Source of the DNA: RBG-16-66-20 sp036560705
Lineage (GTDB): Bacteria > Pseudomonadota > Gammaproteobacteria > Burkholderiales > SG8-39
DNA length: 64,000 nt
Assembly: GCA_036560705.1 (NCBI GenBank)
Contig: DATBQR010000070.1
Coordinates: 1 to 64,000 of the forward strand
Direction: 5' to 3'
Positions 26,600 to 34,919 of this stretch are shown here, in pieces. The position numbers were made by a program, and so were the translations under genes. Within the stretch, counting starts at the first letter, position 1. Each line of letters begins with the position of its first letter. The notes beneath the pieces were generated by a model. It saw nothing but the letters and a program-made list of their open reading frames with translations, ran no database searches and was not told the DNA's origin.

Positions 26600-27370
26600 G
26601 TGAGCCTGGCCAAGCGCGTCATCCCCTGCCTGGACGTCACCGCGGGCCGGGTCGTCAAGGGGACGAAATTCGTCAACCTGCGCGACGCCGGCGATCCGGT
26701 CGAGATCGCCGCGCGCTACGACGCCGAAGGCGCCGACGAGCTCACCTTCCTCGACATCACCGCGAGTTCCGACCAGCGCGACATCCTCCTGGACGTGATT
26801 GAGCGGGTGGCGGCGAAAGTCTTCATTCCGCTCACGGTCGGCGGCGGCGTGCGCAAGGTGGAGGACGTGCGGCGCCTGCTGAACGCGGGCGCCGACAAGG
26901 TTTCGATCAACACCTCGGCGGTGCAGAACCCGGCGCTGGTGCGCGAGGCCTCCAGCATCGTCGGCAACCAGTGCATCGTGGTGGCCATCGACGCCAAGAA
27001 GAAATCCGGAGAGAAAGGCGGCGGCTGGGAGGTCTACACGCACGGAGGCAGGAATGCGACCGGCCTGGATGTCGTGGACTGGGCCCGGCGCATGACCGAG
27101 GCGGGCGCCGGTGAGATCCTGCTCACCAGCATGGATCGCGACGGCACGCGCGACGGTTTCGACCTCGCGCTCACGCGCGCGGTATCGGAGGCGGTGAGCG
27201 TGCCCGTGATCGCCTCCGGCGGCGTCGGTTCGCGCGAGGACCTCGCCGCGGGCGTGCTGGAAGGGCGCGCGAGCGCGGTACTCGCCGCCAGCGTGTTCCA
27301 TTTCTGCGAATTCACGGTGCGCGAAGCGAAAGAACACATGCGTTCGCGCGGCATCGAGGTGCGGCTATGA
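26600..27370 (+). CDS. hisF: Imidazole glycerol phosphate synthase cyclase subunit HisF
   Basis: 256 residues from GTG, two bases after hisA. Barrel enzyme with the catalytic pair Asp in IPCLDVTAGRVVKG and Asp in TSMDRDGTRDGFD. With HisH it makes IGP and AICAR, linking histidine and purine synthesis. It overlaps hisI (ATGA). Confidence 0.95.
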   Translation: MSLAKRVIPCLDVTAGRVVKGTKFVNLRDAGDPVEIAARYDAEGADELTFLDITASSDQRDILLDVIERVAAKVFIPLTVGGGVRKVEDVRRLLNAGADKVSINTSAVQNPALVREASSIVGNQCIVVAIDAKKKSGEKGGGWEVYTHGGRNATGLDVVDWARRMTEAGAGEILLTSMDRDGTRDGFDLALTRAVSEAVSVPVIASGGVGSREDLAAGVLEGRASAVLAASVFHFCEFTVREAKEHMRSRGIEVRL

Positions 27371-27777
27371 GCCGGGAAGCGAACGCTGCGGGCGAGTGGC
27401 TGGACGAAGTGCCATGGAACGAGCACGGGCTGGTGCCGGTGGTGACGCAGGAATTCTCCACCGGCCGGGTGCTCACGCTGGCCTGGATGAACCGCGAGGC
27501 GCTGGCCGAAACCGCCAGGAGCGGCGAGGCGGTGTACTGGTCGCGTTCGCGCAAGAAGCTGTGGCGCAAGGGCGAAGAATCCGGCTACACGCAGAAAGTG
27601 CGCGAGCTGCGCCTGGACTGCGACGCCGATGCGATCCTGCTCAAGGTGGACCAGGTTGGCGGCATCGCCTGCCATACCGGGCGCGAAAGCTGTTTTTTCC
27701 GCAAACTCGAAAACGGGAGATGGGTGACGACGGATCCGGTGCTCAAGGATCCGGCGGCCATCTACAAGAAAAAATGA
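27367..27777 (+). CDS. hisI: Phosphoribosyl-AMP cyclohydrolase HisI
   Basis: 136 residues. Metal-binding residues are in RLDCDADAILLKVDQ and GIACHTGRESCFF; the substrate block WSRSRKKLWRKGEESG is intact. It opens the adenine ring of PR-AMP. The pyrophosphohydrolase is a separate gene (hisE), overlapping by ATGA, unlike the fused HisIE of enterobacteria. Confidence 0.95.
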   Translation: MSREANAAGEWLDEVPWNEHGLVPVVTQEFSTGRVLTLAWMNREALAETARSGEAVYWSRSRKKLWRKGEESGYTQKVRELRLDCDADAILLKVDQVGGIACHTGRESCFFRKLENGRWVTTDPVLKDPAAIYKKK

Positions 27778-28094
27778 ACGACATCCTGGAACGGCTGGCC
27801 CGCACCATCGAGGAGCGCAGGGGCGCGGACCCGGAGAAATCCTATGTCGCGCGGCTGCTCGCCGCGGACGAGGACGCGGTGCTGAAGAAAATCGGCGAGG
27901 AAGCCACCGAGACGGTGCTCGCCGCGAAAAGCGGCGACCGGCTGCATCTGGTGCGAGAGACCGCCGACCTGTGGTTCCACTGCATGGTCCTGCTTGCGCG
28001 GCACGGCCTGAAGCCCGCCGACGTGCTGGCCGAGCTGCAGCGCCGGGAGGGCATTCCGGGTTTGGATGAAAAGGCGTCGAGGAAGAAAAAATGA
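27774..28094 (+). CDS. hisE: Phosphoribosyl-ATP pyrophosphatase HisE
   Basis: 106 residues, MazG-like fold: KIGEEATETVLAAKSGD and ETADLWFHCMVLLA carry the acidic metal ligands. It hydrolyses PR-ATP to PR-AMP, the second step of the pathway. It is the last his gene; the stop overlaps hinT (ATGA), so histidine genes and hinT share a transcript. Confidence 0.94.
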   Translation: MNDILERLARTIEERRGADPEKSYVARLLAADEDAVLKKIGEEATETVLAAKSGDRLHLVRETADLWFHCMVLLARHGLKPADVLAELQRREGIPGLDEKASRKKK

Positions 28095-28450
28095 GCGACC
28101 CCGGCTGCATCTTCTGCAAGATCGTGCGAGGTGAAATTCCCTCGAAAAAAGTGTACGAGGACGAGGATGTATTCGCCTTTCACGACGTGCGTCCGCAGGC
28201 GCCGGTGCATTTCATGATCATCCCCAAGGAGCACGTGGCGACGCTCTACGACGCCGGCATGGCCCAGCACCGCGCGCTGGGCAAGATGCTGGCGCTGGCG
28301 GGCGAGCTCGCCCGCAAGGAAGGGGCGACGGACGGCTTCCGGACCATCATCAACACGGGGCGGGTGGGACATCAGGAGGTGTATCATGTCCACATGCACG
28401 TGGTCGGGGGCCCGGAACCGCTTGGCCCCATGATTGTGAAGAGGAAATAA
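28091..28450 (+). CDS. hinT: HIT-family nucleotide hydrolase HinT
   Basis: 119 residues. The histidine triad is in YHVHMHVVGGPEPLGPM near the C-terminus, and the N-terminal CIFCKIVRGEIPS has the two Cys seen in many HinT proteins. Family members hydrolyse nucleoside phosphoramidates. The his-hinT-tat order recurs in betaproteobacteria. It is followed by a strong ribosome binding site for tatA. Confidence 0.93.
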   Translation: MSDPGCIFCKIVRGEIPSKKVYEDEDVFAFHDVRPQAPVHFMIIPKEHVATLYDAGMAQHRALGKMLALAGELARKEGATDGFRTIINTGRVGHQEVYHVHMHVVGGPEPLGPMIVKRK

Positions 28451-28459
28451 GGAGGCACT

Positions 28460-28687
28460 ATGGGCTCGCTCAGCATCTGGCATTGGCTGATCGTTCTGGT
28501 AATCGTGATGCTCGTATTCGGCACCAAGAAGCTGCGCAACATCGGCGCGGACCTCGGCGGCGCCGTGCGCGGTTTCAAGGACGGCATGCGCGAAGGCGGC
28601 GAGGCGGCTGCCGCTGCCGCGCCGCAAGTCACCGGCGGCAAGACCGTCGATGGCGAAGTGAAGAGCAGGACCGAGAGCAAGGCCTGA
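28460..28687 (+). CDS. tatA: Twin-arginine translocase subunit TatA
   Basis: 75 residues with ribosome binding site AAGGAGG seven bases before the ATG. A short N-terminal membrane segment (IWHWLIVLVIVMLVFG) is followed by the amphipathic helix (TKKLRNIGADLGGAVRGFKD) and a polar tail. Many TatA copies form the pore that moves folded proteins across the membrane. An intrinsic terminator follows directly, before tatB. Confidence 0.95.
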   Translation: MGSLSIWHWLIVLVIVMLVFGTKKLRNIGADLGGAVRGFKDGMREGGEAAAAAAPQVTGGKTVDGEVKSRTESKA

Positions 28688-28710
28688 CCCGCTCCCGCTC
28701 TGATTCCTGC

Positions 28711-28741
28711 ACGGGCGCCCGCCGGGCGCCCGTTTGGTTTT
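28711..28741 (+). terminator. Intrinsic terminator between tatA and tatB
   Basis: A perfect 10-bp GC stem (ACGGGCGCCC, loop GCC, GGGCGCCCGT; 28711-28733) is followed by TTGGTTTT. It starts 24 bases after the tatA stop and ends 25 bases before tatB. The U-tract is interrupted by GG, so read-through is likely to be partial. Confidence 0.75.
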
Positions 28742-28765
28742 AAAACCTGATCTCCCCGGGATTCC

Positions 28766-29125
28766 ATGTTCGACGTCGGCTTCTCCGAACTGGTGGTGAT
28801 CGGCCTGGTGGCCCTGATCGTGATCGGGCCCGAGCGCCTGCCGCGCGTCGCGCGCACCATCGGCCATCTGGCCGGGCGCCTGCAGCGCTACGTCGCCGAC
28901 GTCAAGGCCGACATCAACCGCGAAGTCGAGCTCGAAGAGCTGCACAAGATGAAGGACAGCGTGCAGGAGGCGGTGACGGGAATAGAAACTTCCCTGCAGG
29001 GTGAACTGAACAAGGCGGAAACCGAGCTGAATGCGGCGGCGGAATCGGCCGCGGCCGCGCCGACGCCGCCCGCGACGGCAGCAACGGCCGCGGAGGCGCC
29101 CAAGCTTCCCGAGAAAACCGGCTAG
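28766..29125 (+). CDS. tatB: Twin-arginine translocase subunit TatB
   Basis: 119 residues. The N-terminus MFDVGFSELVVIGLVALIVIGPERLP is the TatB signature, followed by an amphipathic helix and an Ala/Glu-rich tail. TatB and TatC bind the twin-arginine signal. It is separated from tatA by a terminator and starts 2 bases before... the tatC gene follows after 2 bases. Confidence 0.94.
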   Translation: MFDVGFSELVVIGLVALIVIGPERLPRVARTIGHLAGRLQRYVADVKADINREVELEELHKMKDSVQEAVTGIETSLQGELNKAETELNAAAESAAAAPTPPATAATAAEAPKLPEKTG

Positions 29126-29127
29126 CC

Positions 29128-29889
29128 GTGCAGCAGGACAGCTTCATTTCCCACCTGATCGAGCTGCGCACGCGGCTGATGCATGCGCTGTCCGCGGTGC
29201 TGGCGATGTTCGTCGTGCTTTTCCTCTGGCCCGGGCCCGGCCCGATCTACGATTTCCTCGCCGCGCCGCTGATGCACGCGCTGCCCGAGGGCACCAAGAT
29301 GATCGCCACCGGCGTGATCACGCCGTTCATGGTGCCGATGAAGGTGACCGCGATGGTGGCGTTCATGATCGCGCTGCCCTACGTGCTGTTCCAGGCCTGG
29401 TCGTTCATCGCGCCGGGGCTCTACGAGCACGAGAAGAAATTCGCCGTGCCGCTGATCGTCGCCAGCACCGCGCTGTTCCTCGTCGGCGTCGCGTTCTGCT
29501 ACTACTTCGTGTTCGGCACGGTATTCAAGTTCATCAACAACTTCGCCCCCAAGTCGATCACGCCCGCGCCCGACATCGAAGCCTACTTCTCGTTCGTCAT
29601 CACGATGTTCATCGCCTTCGGCGTCACCTTCGAGATCCCGATCGCGGTCATCATCCTGGTGCGCTCCGGCCTCGTCAGCGTCGAAAAGCTGGCGGACGCG
29701 CGGCCCTACGTGATCGTCGGCGCCTTCGTCGCCGCCGCCGTCGTCACTCCCCCGGACGTGCTGTCGCAGTTCATGCTGGCGCTGCCGATGTGCCTGCTGT
29801 TCGAGGCGGGGCTGTTCGTATCCCGCTTCGTCGGCACCCGGGCGAAGGCCGAAACCCCGGAAAAGCAGGCGCAATCCACAACGCCCTAG
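29128..29889 (+). CDS. tatC: Twin-arginine translocase subunit TatC
   Basis: 253 residues from GTG, with six membrane segments. The signal-binding N-terminus SFISHLIELRTRL contains the conserved Glu. It is the receptor core of the translocase. A likely client is in the window: the Rieske protein PetA has a twin-arginine signal. The C-terminal tail is polar and extends a little past the last helix. Confidence 0.95.
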   Translation: MQQDSFISHLIELRTRLMHALSAVLAMFVVLFLWPGPGPIYDFLAAPLMHALPEGTKMIATGVITPFMVPMKVTAMVAFMIALPYVLFQAWSFIAPGLYEHEKKFAVPLIVASTALFLVGVAFCYYFVFGTVFKFINNFAPKSITPAPDIEAYFSFVITMFIAFGVTFEIPIAVIILVRSGLVSVEKLADARPYVIVGAFVAAAVVTPPDVLSQFMLALPMCLLFEAGLFVSRFVGTRAKAETPEKQAQSTTP

Positions 29890-29938
29890 TCTCAGGTAGA
29901 ATCGCGCCCCTTACGCACGTACGGACCGGGAAGCACCC

Positions 29939-30115
29939 ATGAAGAAGAAATACGGCGCCACGCTCAAGAACGAATCCATCGCCGACCAGCGCATGCGCGA
30001 GCGCGCCAAGGAGGCCGGCGACAACAGCTTCAATTTCGGCTCCCAGCTGCGCAAGGGCGCCATCGCCCGCGGCAAGCATCGCGGCCGCGCCGACCAGGCG
30101 GGCCACAAGAAGTAG
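29939..30115 (+). CDS. Small basic protein, 58 aa, function unknown
   Basis: An ATG at 29939-29941 opens a 58-residue frame ending at TAG 30113-30115. The protein starts MKKKYGATLKNESIADQR and ends RGRADQAGHKK. It is strongly basic (about a third Lys/Arg/His), with no membrane segment or signal peptide. GGGAAG lies 6 bases upstream as a fair ribosome binding site. It follows tatC by 49 bases and ends 7 bases before the convergent livM stop. Lysine-rich ends and a central NSFNFGSQLRKGA suggest a nucleic-acid or ribosome contact, but this is only a guess. I do not recognise the family. Confidence 0.55.
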   Translation: MKKKYGATLKNESIADQRMRERAKEAGDNSFNFGSQLRKGAIARGKHRGRADQAGHKK

Positions 30116-30122
30116 CAGCCCG

Positions 30123-31145
30123 CTAGCCCCGCTCCGGCGTCCTCGCCCGGAGCTGGCCGACGATGCCGGCCGGAAAGTAGTACACCGAGAGCACGAACAG
30201 CACGCCCAGCCACAGCAGCCAGCGGTCCGGGTGAAACAGTTCGGGCAGCAGCGGCACCCCCGTCATCGCGCCGGAGAAGGCCTTCATCGCGTCCTGCAGG
30301 TAGTTTTGCGCCACGACGAATATCGTCGCGCCGATCACCGCACCGTACATCGTCCCCATGCCGCCGATCACCACCATCAGCAGGATGTCGATCATGATGC
30401 CGAAGTCGAGCGTGGTGTTCGGCCCGGTATAGCGCAGCCACAGGGCGTACAGCACGCCGGCGATGGCGGCCACTAGCGCGCCCAGGCAGCTGGCGAGGGT
30501 CCGGTAAATGACGGTGCGATAGCCGAGGGCCTCGGCGCGGAAATCGTTCTCGCGGATCGCCAGCAGCACACGGCCGAACGGCGAATTCACGACCCGCAGC
30601 AGGACGAGGAAAAGCGCCAGCGCGACGCCGAATACCAGGTAGTAGGCCGCGATCCGCGAGCGCAGCAGCTCGGGCACCTTGAAGGTAATGCCGTCCTCAC
30701 CGCCGGTGATGTTCGAGAGCTGCGAGGCGAGGATGGCGAAGAACGAGGCCACTGCGAGCGTGATCATGGCGAAGAAAATCGCCTTCACGCGCAGCGAAAA
30801 CAGGCCGATCAGGAACGACAGCGCCAGCGACAGCGCGACCGCGGCGGCGGTGCCCAGCGCGATCGCGCTCCAGCCCGCGTCCATCCGCGACAGGGCGATG
30901 GCGACGCCGTAGCCGCCGATGCCGAAGAACATGGTGTGCGCGAAGGACACGACGCCGGTGTAGCCGAGCAGCAGGTCGTAGCTCGCCGCCAGCAGCACGA
31001 AGACGCAGATCCGCGCCGCCACGTCCAGCGGCCGCGTGCCGGCGAAGAGGAACGGCGCCAGCGCCAGCGCGAGAAGGATCGCGACCAGCATCGCCGCAAG
31101 GATCCGGCTGCGCGGTCCGTCGCCGGAGAGGAGATTCGAAATCAT
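30123..31145 (-). CDS. livM: Branched-chain amino acid ABC transporter permease LivM
   Basis: 340 residues, about nine or ten membrane segments. The LivM-type block VSFAHTMFFGIGGYGVAIA is present, as is the EAA-like IRENDFRAEALGY loop that contacts the ATPases. The start overlaps the livH stop (ATGA). It forms the membrane channel with LivH. The family imports Leu/Ile/Val but also urea, amides and aromatic acids, so the substrate cannot be set from this protein. Confidence 0.92.
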   Translation of the reverse strand: MISNLLSGDGPRSRILAAMLVAILLALALAPFLFAGTRPLDVAARICVFVLLAASYDLLLGYTGVVSFAHTMFFGIGGYGVAIALSRMDAGWSAIALGTAAAVALSLALSFLIGLFSLRVKAIFFAMITLAVASFFAILASQLSNITGGEDGITFKVPELLRSRIAAYYLVFGVALALFLVLLRVVNSPFGRVLLAIRENDFRAEALGYRTVIYRTLASCLGALVAAIAGVLYALWLRYTGPNTTLDFGIMIDILLMVVIGGMGTMYGAVIGATIFVVAQNYLQDAMKAFSGAMTGVPLLPELFHPDRWLLWLGVLFVLSVYYFPAGIVGQLRARTPERG

Positions 31146-32122
31146 GGCTTGTGCATCGGGTAGAGGCCCTGCGGCCGCCACAACAGGATGATGACCATCA
31201 GCAGGATGTTGGAGCCGAGCGCGATCTTGGGCGAAAGGTAGCCCACGTAGTTGGCGACCAGTCCCACCAGCAGGGCGCCGGTGAAGCAGCCGCCGACCGA
31301 GCCCAGGCCGCCGATGATGATGACGATGAAGATCAGCACCATCATCTGCGCGCCGATGCCGACGGTGACGTTCTCCTGGTACATGCCCCACAGCGCGCCG
31401 CCGAGGCCCGCCAGCGCCGATCCCGCGACGAACACCGCGACGAACAGGCGGCGGATGCGGTAGCCCATCGCCTCGACCATTTCCTTGTTCTCCACTCCCG
31501 CGCGGATCAGCAGGCCGATCCTGGTGCGGTTGAGCAGGAGGATCATGGCGGCGAATACCGCCAGCCCGATCACCACCGCCACCAGGCGGAATTTCTCGAT
31601 CGCCACGTCGCCGACGAGGAAGGCGCCGCGCAGCGCGGAGGGCCGCGGCAGCGGCAGCAGGTCCGGCCCCCACAGCACGTGGATCAGCTGCTCGGCGACG
31701 ATCATGCCGCCGGTGGTGATGAGGATCTGCTTGAGGTGCTGCCCGTACACCGGCCTGATGATGATGCGCTCGAAGAACAGGCCGAGCAGTCCCGCGACGG
31801 CCGCCGCGGCCAGGAGCGCGGGCAGCAGCGCGCCCAGGTTGGCGATCAGGCTCTGCGCGCCGGCGGCGGCCGGGAAGAACTTCATCACCGAAACGGCGAC
31901 GTAGGCGCCGACCGCGATGAACAGGCCGTGCGCGAAGTTCATCACGTCCATCAGGCCGAATACGAGCGTCAGGCCCGAGGACATGATGAAGATCAGCAGC
32001 CCCATCGCCAGGCCTGCCACCGTGAGCGTGACCCAGGTCGACGGATTGCCGATCAGCGCGAGGCCCGCCAGCGCGATCGCCAGCAGCAGCGCGGGGGGAA
32101 TCCAGTCGGTGCGCGGGGTCAC
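31142..32122 (-). CDS. livH: Branched-chain amino acid ABC transporter permease LivH
   Basis: 326 residues from the GTG at 32120-32122, with about eight membrane segments. Family blocks include LTLVFGLMDVMNFAHGLF and GVENKEMVEAMGYRIR. A longer open frame upstream has no membrane-protein character, so I did not use it. The start codon overlaps the TGA of a leftover livF-like tail (see the repeat at 32119-32159). Confidence 0.92.
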   Translation of the reverse strand: MTPRTDWIPPALLLAIALAGLALIGNPSTWVTLTVAGLAMGLLIFIMSSGLTLVFGLMDVMNFAHGLFIAVGAYVAVSVMKFFPAAAGAQSLIANLGALLPALLAAAAVAGLLGLFFERIIIRPVYGQHLKQILITTGGMIVAEQLIHVLWGPDLLPLPRPSALRGAFLVGDVAIEKFRLVAVVIGLAVFAAMILLLNRTRIGLLIRAGVENKEMVEAMGYRIRRLFVAVFVAGSALAGLGGALWGMYQENVTVGIGAQMMVLIFIVIIIGGLGSVGGCFTGALLVGLVANYVGYLSPKIALGSNILLMVIILLWRPQGLYPMHKP

Positions 32123-32159
32123 TGGTGCGCTTCGAGGCGGCTCACTGGTGAGCCTCCAG
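32119..32159 (-). repeat. Duplicated 18-bp livF tail between livF and livH
   Basis: Two copies of a sequence encoding LEAHQ-stop lie 5 bases apart: 32142-32159 (CTGGAGGCTCACCAGTGA, the true end of livF) and 32119-32136 (CTCGAAGCGCACCAGTGA). They differ at three positions, all third codon positions. The second copy is in another frame and now overlaps the livH start. Confidence 0.8.
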
Positions 32160-32867
32160 CGACAGGCCGAGCAGGCGGTTCTGCAGCGCCTCGTCGGCCG
32201 CCAGGTCGGCCATGCGGCCGCCGTGCACGATGCGCCCGGCATCCATCACCGCGACCGAATCGCCCAGCGAGCGCGCCGCGTGGAAATTCTGCTCGACCAT
32301 CAGGATCGTGGTGCCGGTCTTCTTCAACTCGCCCAGCGCCTCGATCAGGTTGTTGATGATCGCCGGCGCGAGGCCCTTGGTCGGCTCGTCGATCAGCACC
32401 AGCTTGCGCGGCTCCACGACCGCGCGCGAGATGGAGAGCATCTGCTTCTGGCCGCCCGAGAGCAGGCCGGCAGGCAGGTGCCAGAATTTCTTCATCGGCG
32501 GGAAGAAACGGAAGATCCATGCCAGGCGCGCTTCGTCGGGCGGCCCGCGGCGCGCCGCCAGCAGCAGGTTTTCCTGCACGCTGAGGCCGGCGAAGATGCC
32601 CATCGACTCCGGCACGTAGGCGATGCCGAGATCGGCGATCGCGGGCGTCTGCCAGGACGCGATGTCGCTGCCGTCGAAGCGGATCGCGCCCGCCGAAGCC
32701 CGCCACAAGCCGATGATGGTGCGCAGCGCGGTGGTCTTGCCCGCGCCGTTGCGGCCGAGCAGCATGGTGAGTTCGCCGCGCGGCACCGCCAGATCCACGC
32801 CCTGCAGGATGTGGTAGCGCCCGATGTGGGTGTGGACGCCCGAGAGCGACAGAAGGCTTTCAGGCAC
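32142..32867 (-). CDS. livF: Branched-chain amino acid ABC transporter ATPase LivF
   Basis: 241 residues from GTG, five bases after the livG stop. Walker A GRNGAGKTT, signature LSGGQ, Walker B KLVLIDEP, and the LivF-type ending HGGRMADLAADEALQNRLLG. It pairs with LivG to drive the LivHM channel. Confidence 0.93.
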   Translation of the reverse strand: MPESLLSLSGVHTHIGRYHILQGVDLAVPRGELTMLLGRNGAGKTTALRTIIGLWRASAGAIRFDGSDIASWQTPAIADLGIAYVPESMGIFAGLSVQENLLLAARRGPPDEARLAWIFRFFPPMKKFWHLPAGLLSGGQKQMLSISRAVVEPRKLVLIDEPTKGLAPAIINNLIEALGELKKTGTTILMVEQNFHAARSLGDSVAVMDAGRIVHGGRMADLAADEALQNRLLGLSLEAHQ

Positions 32868-32872
32868 GGTTT

Positions 32873-33658
32873 TCAGCCACGGGCGGCCACGGCGCGAGCG
32901 CCGTCCTTCGCTATCCCCAGATAGGCTTCCTGCACCACGGGTGAGGCGATGACTTCGGCCGGCGGGCCGTCGGCCACCAGTTCTCCCTGGTGCAGCACGA
33001 CGATGCGGTCGGCGAGAGACCGCACCACGTCCATCTTGTGCTCGACCAGCAGGACGGTCTTGTCCTTCAGCTCCCTGATCTCGTGGATCAGGTCGAGGAT
33101 CACCGGCACCTCGTCGACGCTCATGCCTGCGGTCGGCTCGTCGAACATGAAAATGTCGGGTTCGAGCGCGAGCAGGATCGCCACCTCGAGTTTTCTCTGG
33201 TCGCCGTGCGAGAGCTCGGAGGCGAGCGTAGCGCGGCGCTCCGCCAGCGCCACGCGCGACAGGAAATGCGCGGCCTTTTCGACCAGCTCGACGTGGCTGC
33301 TCCACATCGAGAAGAGATTCAATCCCGTGCCGGCGCGCGCCTGCACCGCCAGCCGCACGTTCTCCAGCACCGTGAGGTTCGGGAAGAGATTCGTCAGCTG
33401 GAAGGCGCGACCCATGCCCTTGCGGGTGCGGACCGGGGCCGCATCGCGGGTGATGTCGTCGCCGTACAGCAGCACCTGGCCGGCGCTGGCCGGCAGCTGC
33501 CCCGAGATCAGGTTGAAGTAGGTGGTCTTGCCGGCGCCGTTCGGGCCGACGATCGCGGTGAGCGTGCCCGGCTCGAAGCGGCAGCTCACCGCGTCGACGG
33601 CGACATGGCCGCCGAAGCGGATCGTCAGCCCGCGCGTCTCCAGTACAGGGCGGTCCAC
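32873..33658 (-). CDS. livG: Branched-chain amino acid ABC transporter ATPase LivG
   Basis: 261 residues from GTG. Walker A GPNGAGKTT, signature region LSHGDQRKLEVA (the LSHG variant common in LivG), Walker B DIFMFDEP, and the LivG-specific RTFQ-like block GMGRAFQLTNLFPNLTVLEN. It lies 16 bases after livK, so the operon order is livK-G-F-H-M. Confidence 0.93.
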   Translation of the reverse strand: MDRPVLETRGLTIRFGGHVAVDAVSCRFEPGTLTAIVGPNGAGKTTYFNLISGQLPASAGQVLLYGDDITRDAAPVRTRKGMGRAFQLTNLFPNLTVLENVRLAVQARAGTGLNLFSMWSSHVELVEKAAHFLSRVALAERRATLASELSHGDQRKLEVAILLALEPDIFMFDEPTAGMSVDEVPVILDLIHEIRELKDKTVLLVEHKMDVVRSLADRIVVLHQGELVADGPPAEVIASPVVQEAYLGIAKDGARAVAARG

Positions 33659-33674
33659 AGCAACAGCAATCCCT

Positions 33675-34862
33675 CTACCGTTTGTTGCGGATCGGAACGG
33701 GAATTTCGCTCGCCGGAATTTCGCGCACCAGGTCGAGCAGGTCCCACTCGCTGGCCTGCGTCTTCTTGATGCGGAACTGGTACATCGGCTGCATCGCCTG
33801 GTGGTCTTCCTTGCGGAAGGTCATGGTTCCCTTGGGCGTTTCGAAGCTCATGCCTTCCATCGCCGCGATCAGCTTCTCGGTGTCGGTGCCGCCGGCCTTC
33901 TTGATCGCCTCGACGACCGCGACGCCGGCCGCCATGCCGCCCGCGGTGAAGAAATCGGGCGGCGCGCCGGCGAAGCGCTTGCGGTGCTCGGCCACCAGCC
34001 AGTCGTTCATCTTGTTTTTCGGGAAAGCGTAGTAGTAGTAGATCGCGCCCTCGACGCCGGCGAGGTCCTTCCAGGTCTTCATCACGGGCAGGATGTTGCC
34101 GCCCGGCGCCAGCGCGATGTTGAAGCGCTCCGGCTTCAGGTCCGCAAGCTTGTTGACCGGATTGGCGCCGGCCCAGATGATGGCGATGATCCGCGTGCCC
34201 GGCTTGTCCTTGAGCGCGTCGAACATGCGCTGCGCGGGCGCCGTGAAGTCGGTGGTCGCCTGCGGCACGTACTCCTCGTGGACGATGGTCGCCTTGCTCT
34301 TGACTGCCGCGAGCGCCTCCTTGAAGGCCTTCACGCCGTCGCGCCCGAATGCGTAATCCTGCGCCAGCATGGCGATCTGCGCGTTGGCCGGCAGGGTGAC
34401 CGAGCCGGCCACCGCGTCCTGCGTGGAATTGCGCGCGGTGCGAAATATGTAGCGGTTCCACTTTTCGCCGGTGATCGAATCGGCCACCGCGGGCTCCACC
34501 AGCAGGATTTTCTTGTACTCCTCCGCAACGGGCAGCATGGCGAGCGCGGAGGCCGAGAACGTCGGCCCGATGGCGAGGTCGACCTTGTCGTCCCCGTAGG
34601 CGGAGGCGAGCGCCGACTTGGCGACATCGGGCTTGAACTGGGCATCTTTCTCGATCAGCACGATCTTGCGGCCGAGCACGGTCATCGTGCCGTTGGTGGC
34701 GTATTCCAGGCCCATCGTCAGGCCGGCCTGGGTTTGCTTGGCATAGGCCTCGAGCGGGCCGGTCTTGTCGTAGACGTGCGCGATTTTGATGTCCTGGGCG
34801 GATGCCAGGCCGGTTGCGCTCGCGAACGTCGCCGCGGCGAGCAGGGTAATGAGGCGCTTCAT
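33675..34862 (-). CDS. livK: Periplasmic substrate-binding protein of the Liv-type transporter
   Basis: 395 residues with a Sec signal peptide (cleavage near ASA, about residue 22) and a type I periplasmic-binding fold (IKIAHVYDKTGPLEAYAKQ and on). The ribosome binding site GGAGG is excellent. It is the first gene of the transporter operon. Several Liv-type relatives bind aromatic acids or amides instead of Leu/Ile/Val; the paa genes farther along make an aromatic ligand possible but this is only inference. Confidence 0.9.
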   Translation of the reverse strand: MKRLITLLAAATFASATGLASAQDIKIAHVYDKTGPLEAYAKQTQAGLTMGLEYATNGTMTVLGRKIVLIEKDAQFKPDVAKSALASAYGDDKVDLAIGPTFSASALAMLPVAEEYKKILLVEPAVADSITGEKWNRYIFRTARNSTQDAVAGSVTLPANAQIAMLAQDYAFGRDGVKAFKEALAAVKSKATIVHEEYVPQATTDFTAPAQRMFDALKDKPGTRIIAIIWAGANPVNKLADLKPERFNIALAPGGNILPVMKTWKDLAGVEGAIYYYYAFPKNKMNDWLVAEHRKRFAGAPPDFFTAGGMAAGVAVVEAIKKAGGTDTEKLIAAMEGMSFETPKGTMTFRKEDHQAMQPMYQFRIKKTQASEWDLLDLVREIPASEIPVPIRNKR

Positions 34863-34919
34863 GATTCCTCCGGAGTTGCGGAAGGCCCGATCATACCGTC
34901 GGGCGCGCCCCGTCAGGCG

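Noticed and set aside
29771..30106. A 111-codon minus-strand frame opposite tatC and the 58-aa gene
   Set aside because: Overlaps strongly supported coding sequence; the plus-strand 58-aa frame has the better start and setting.
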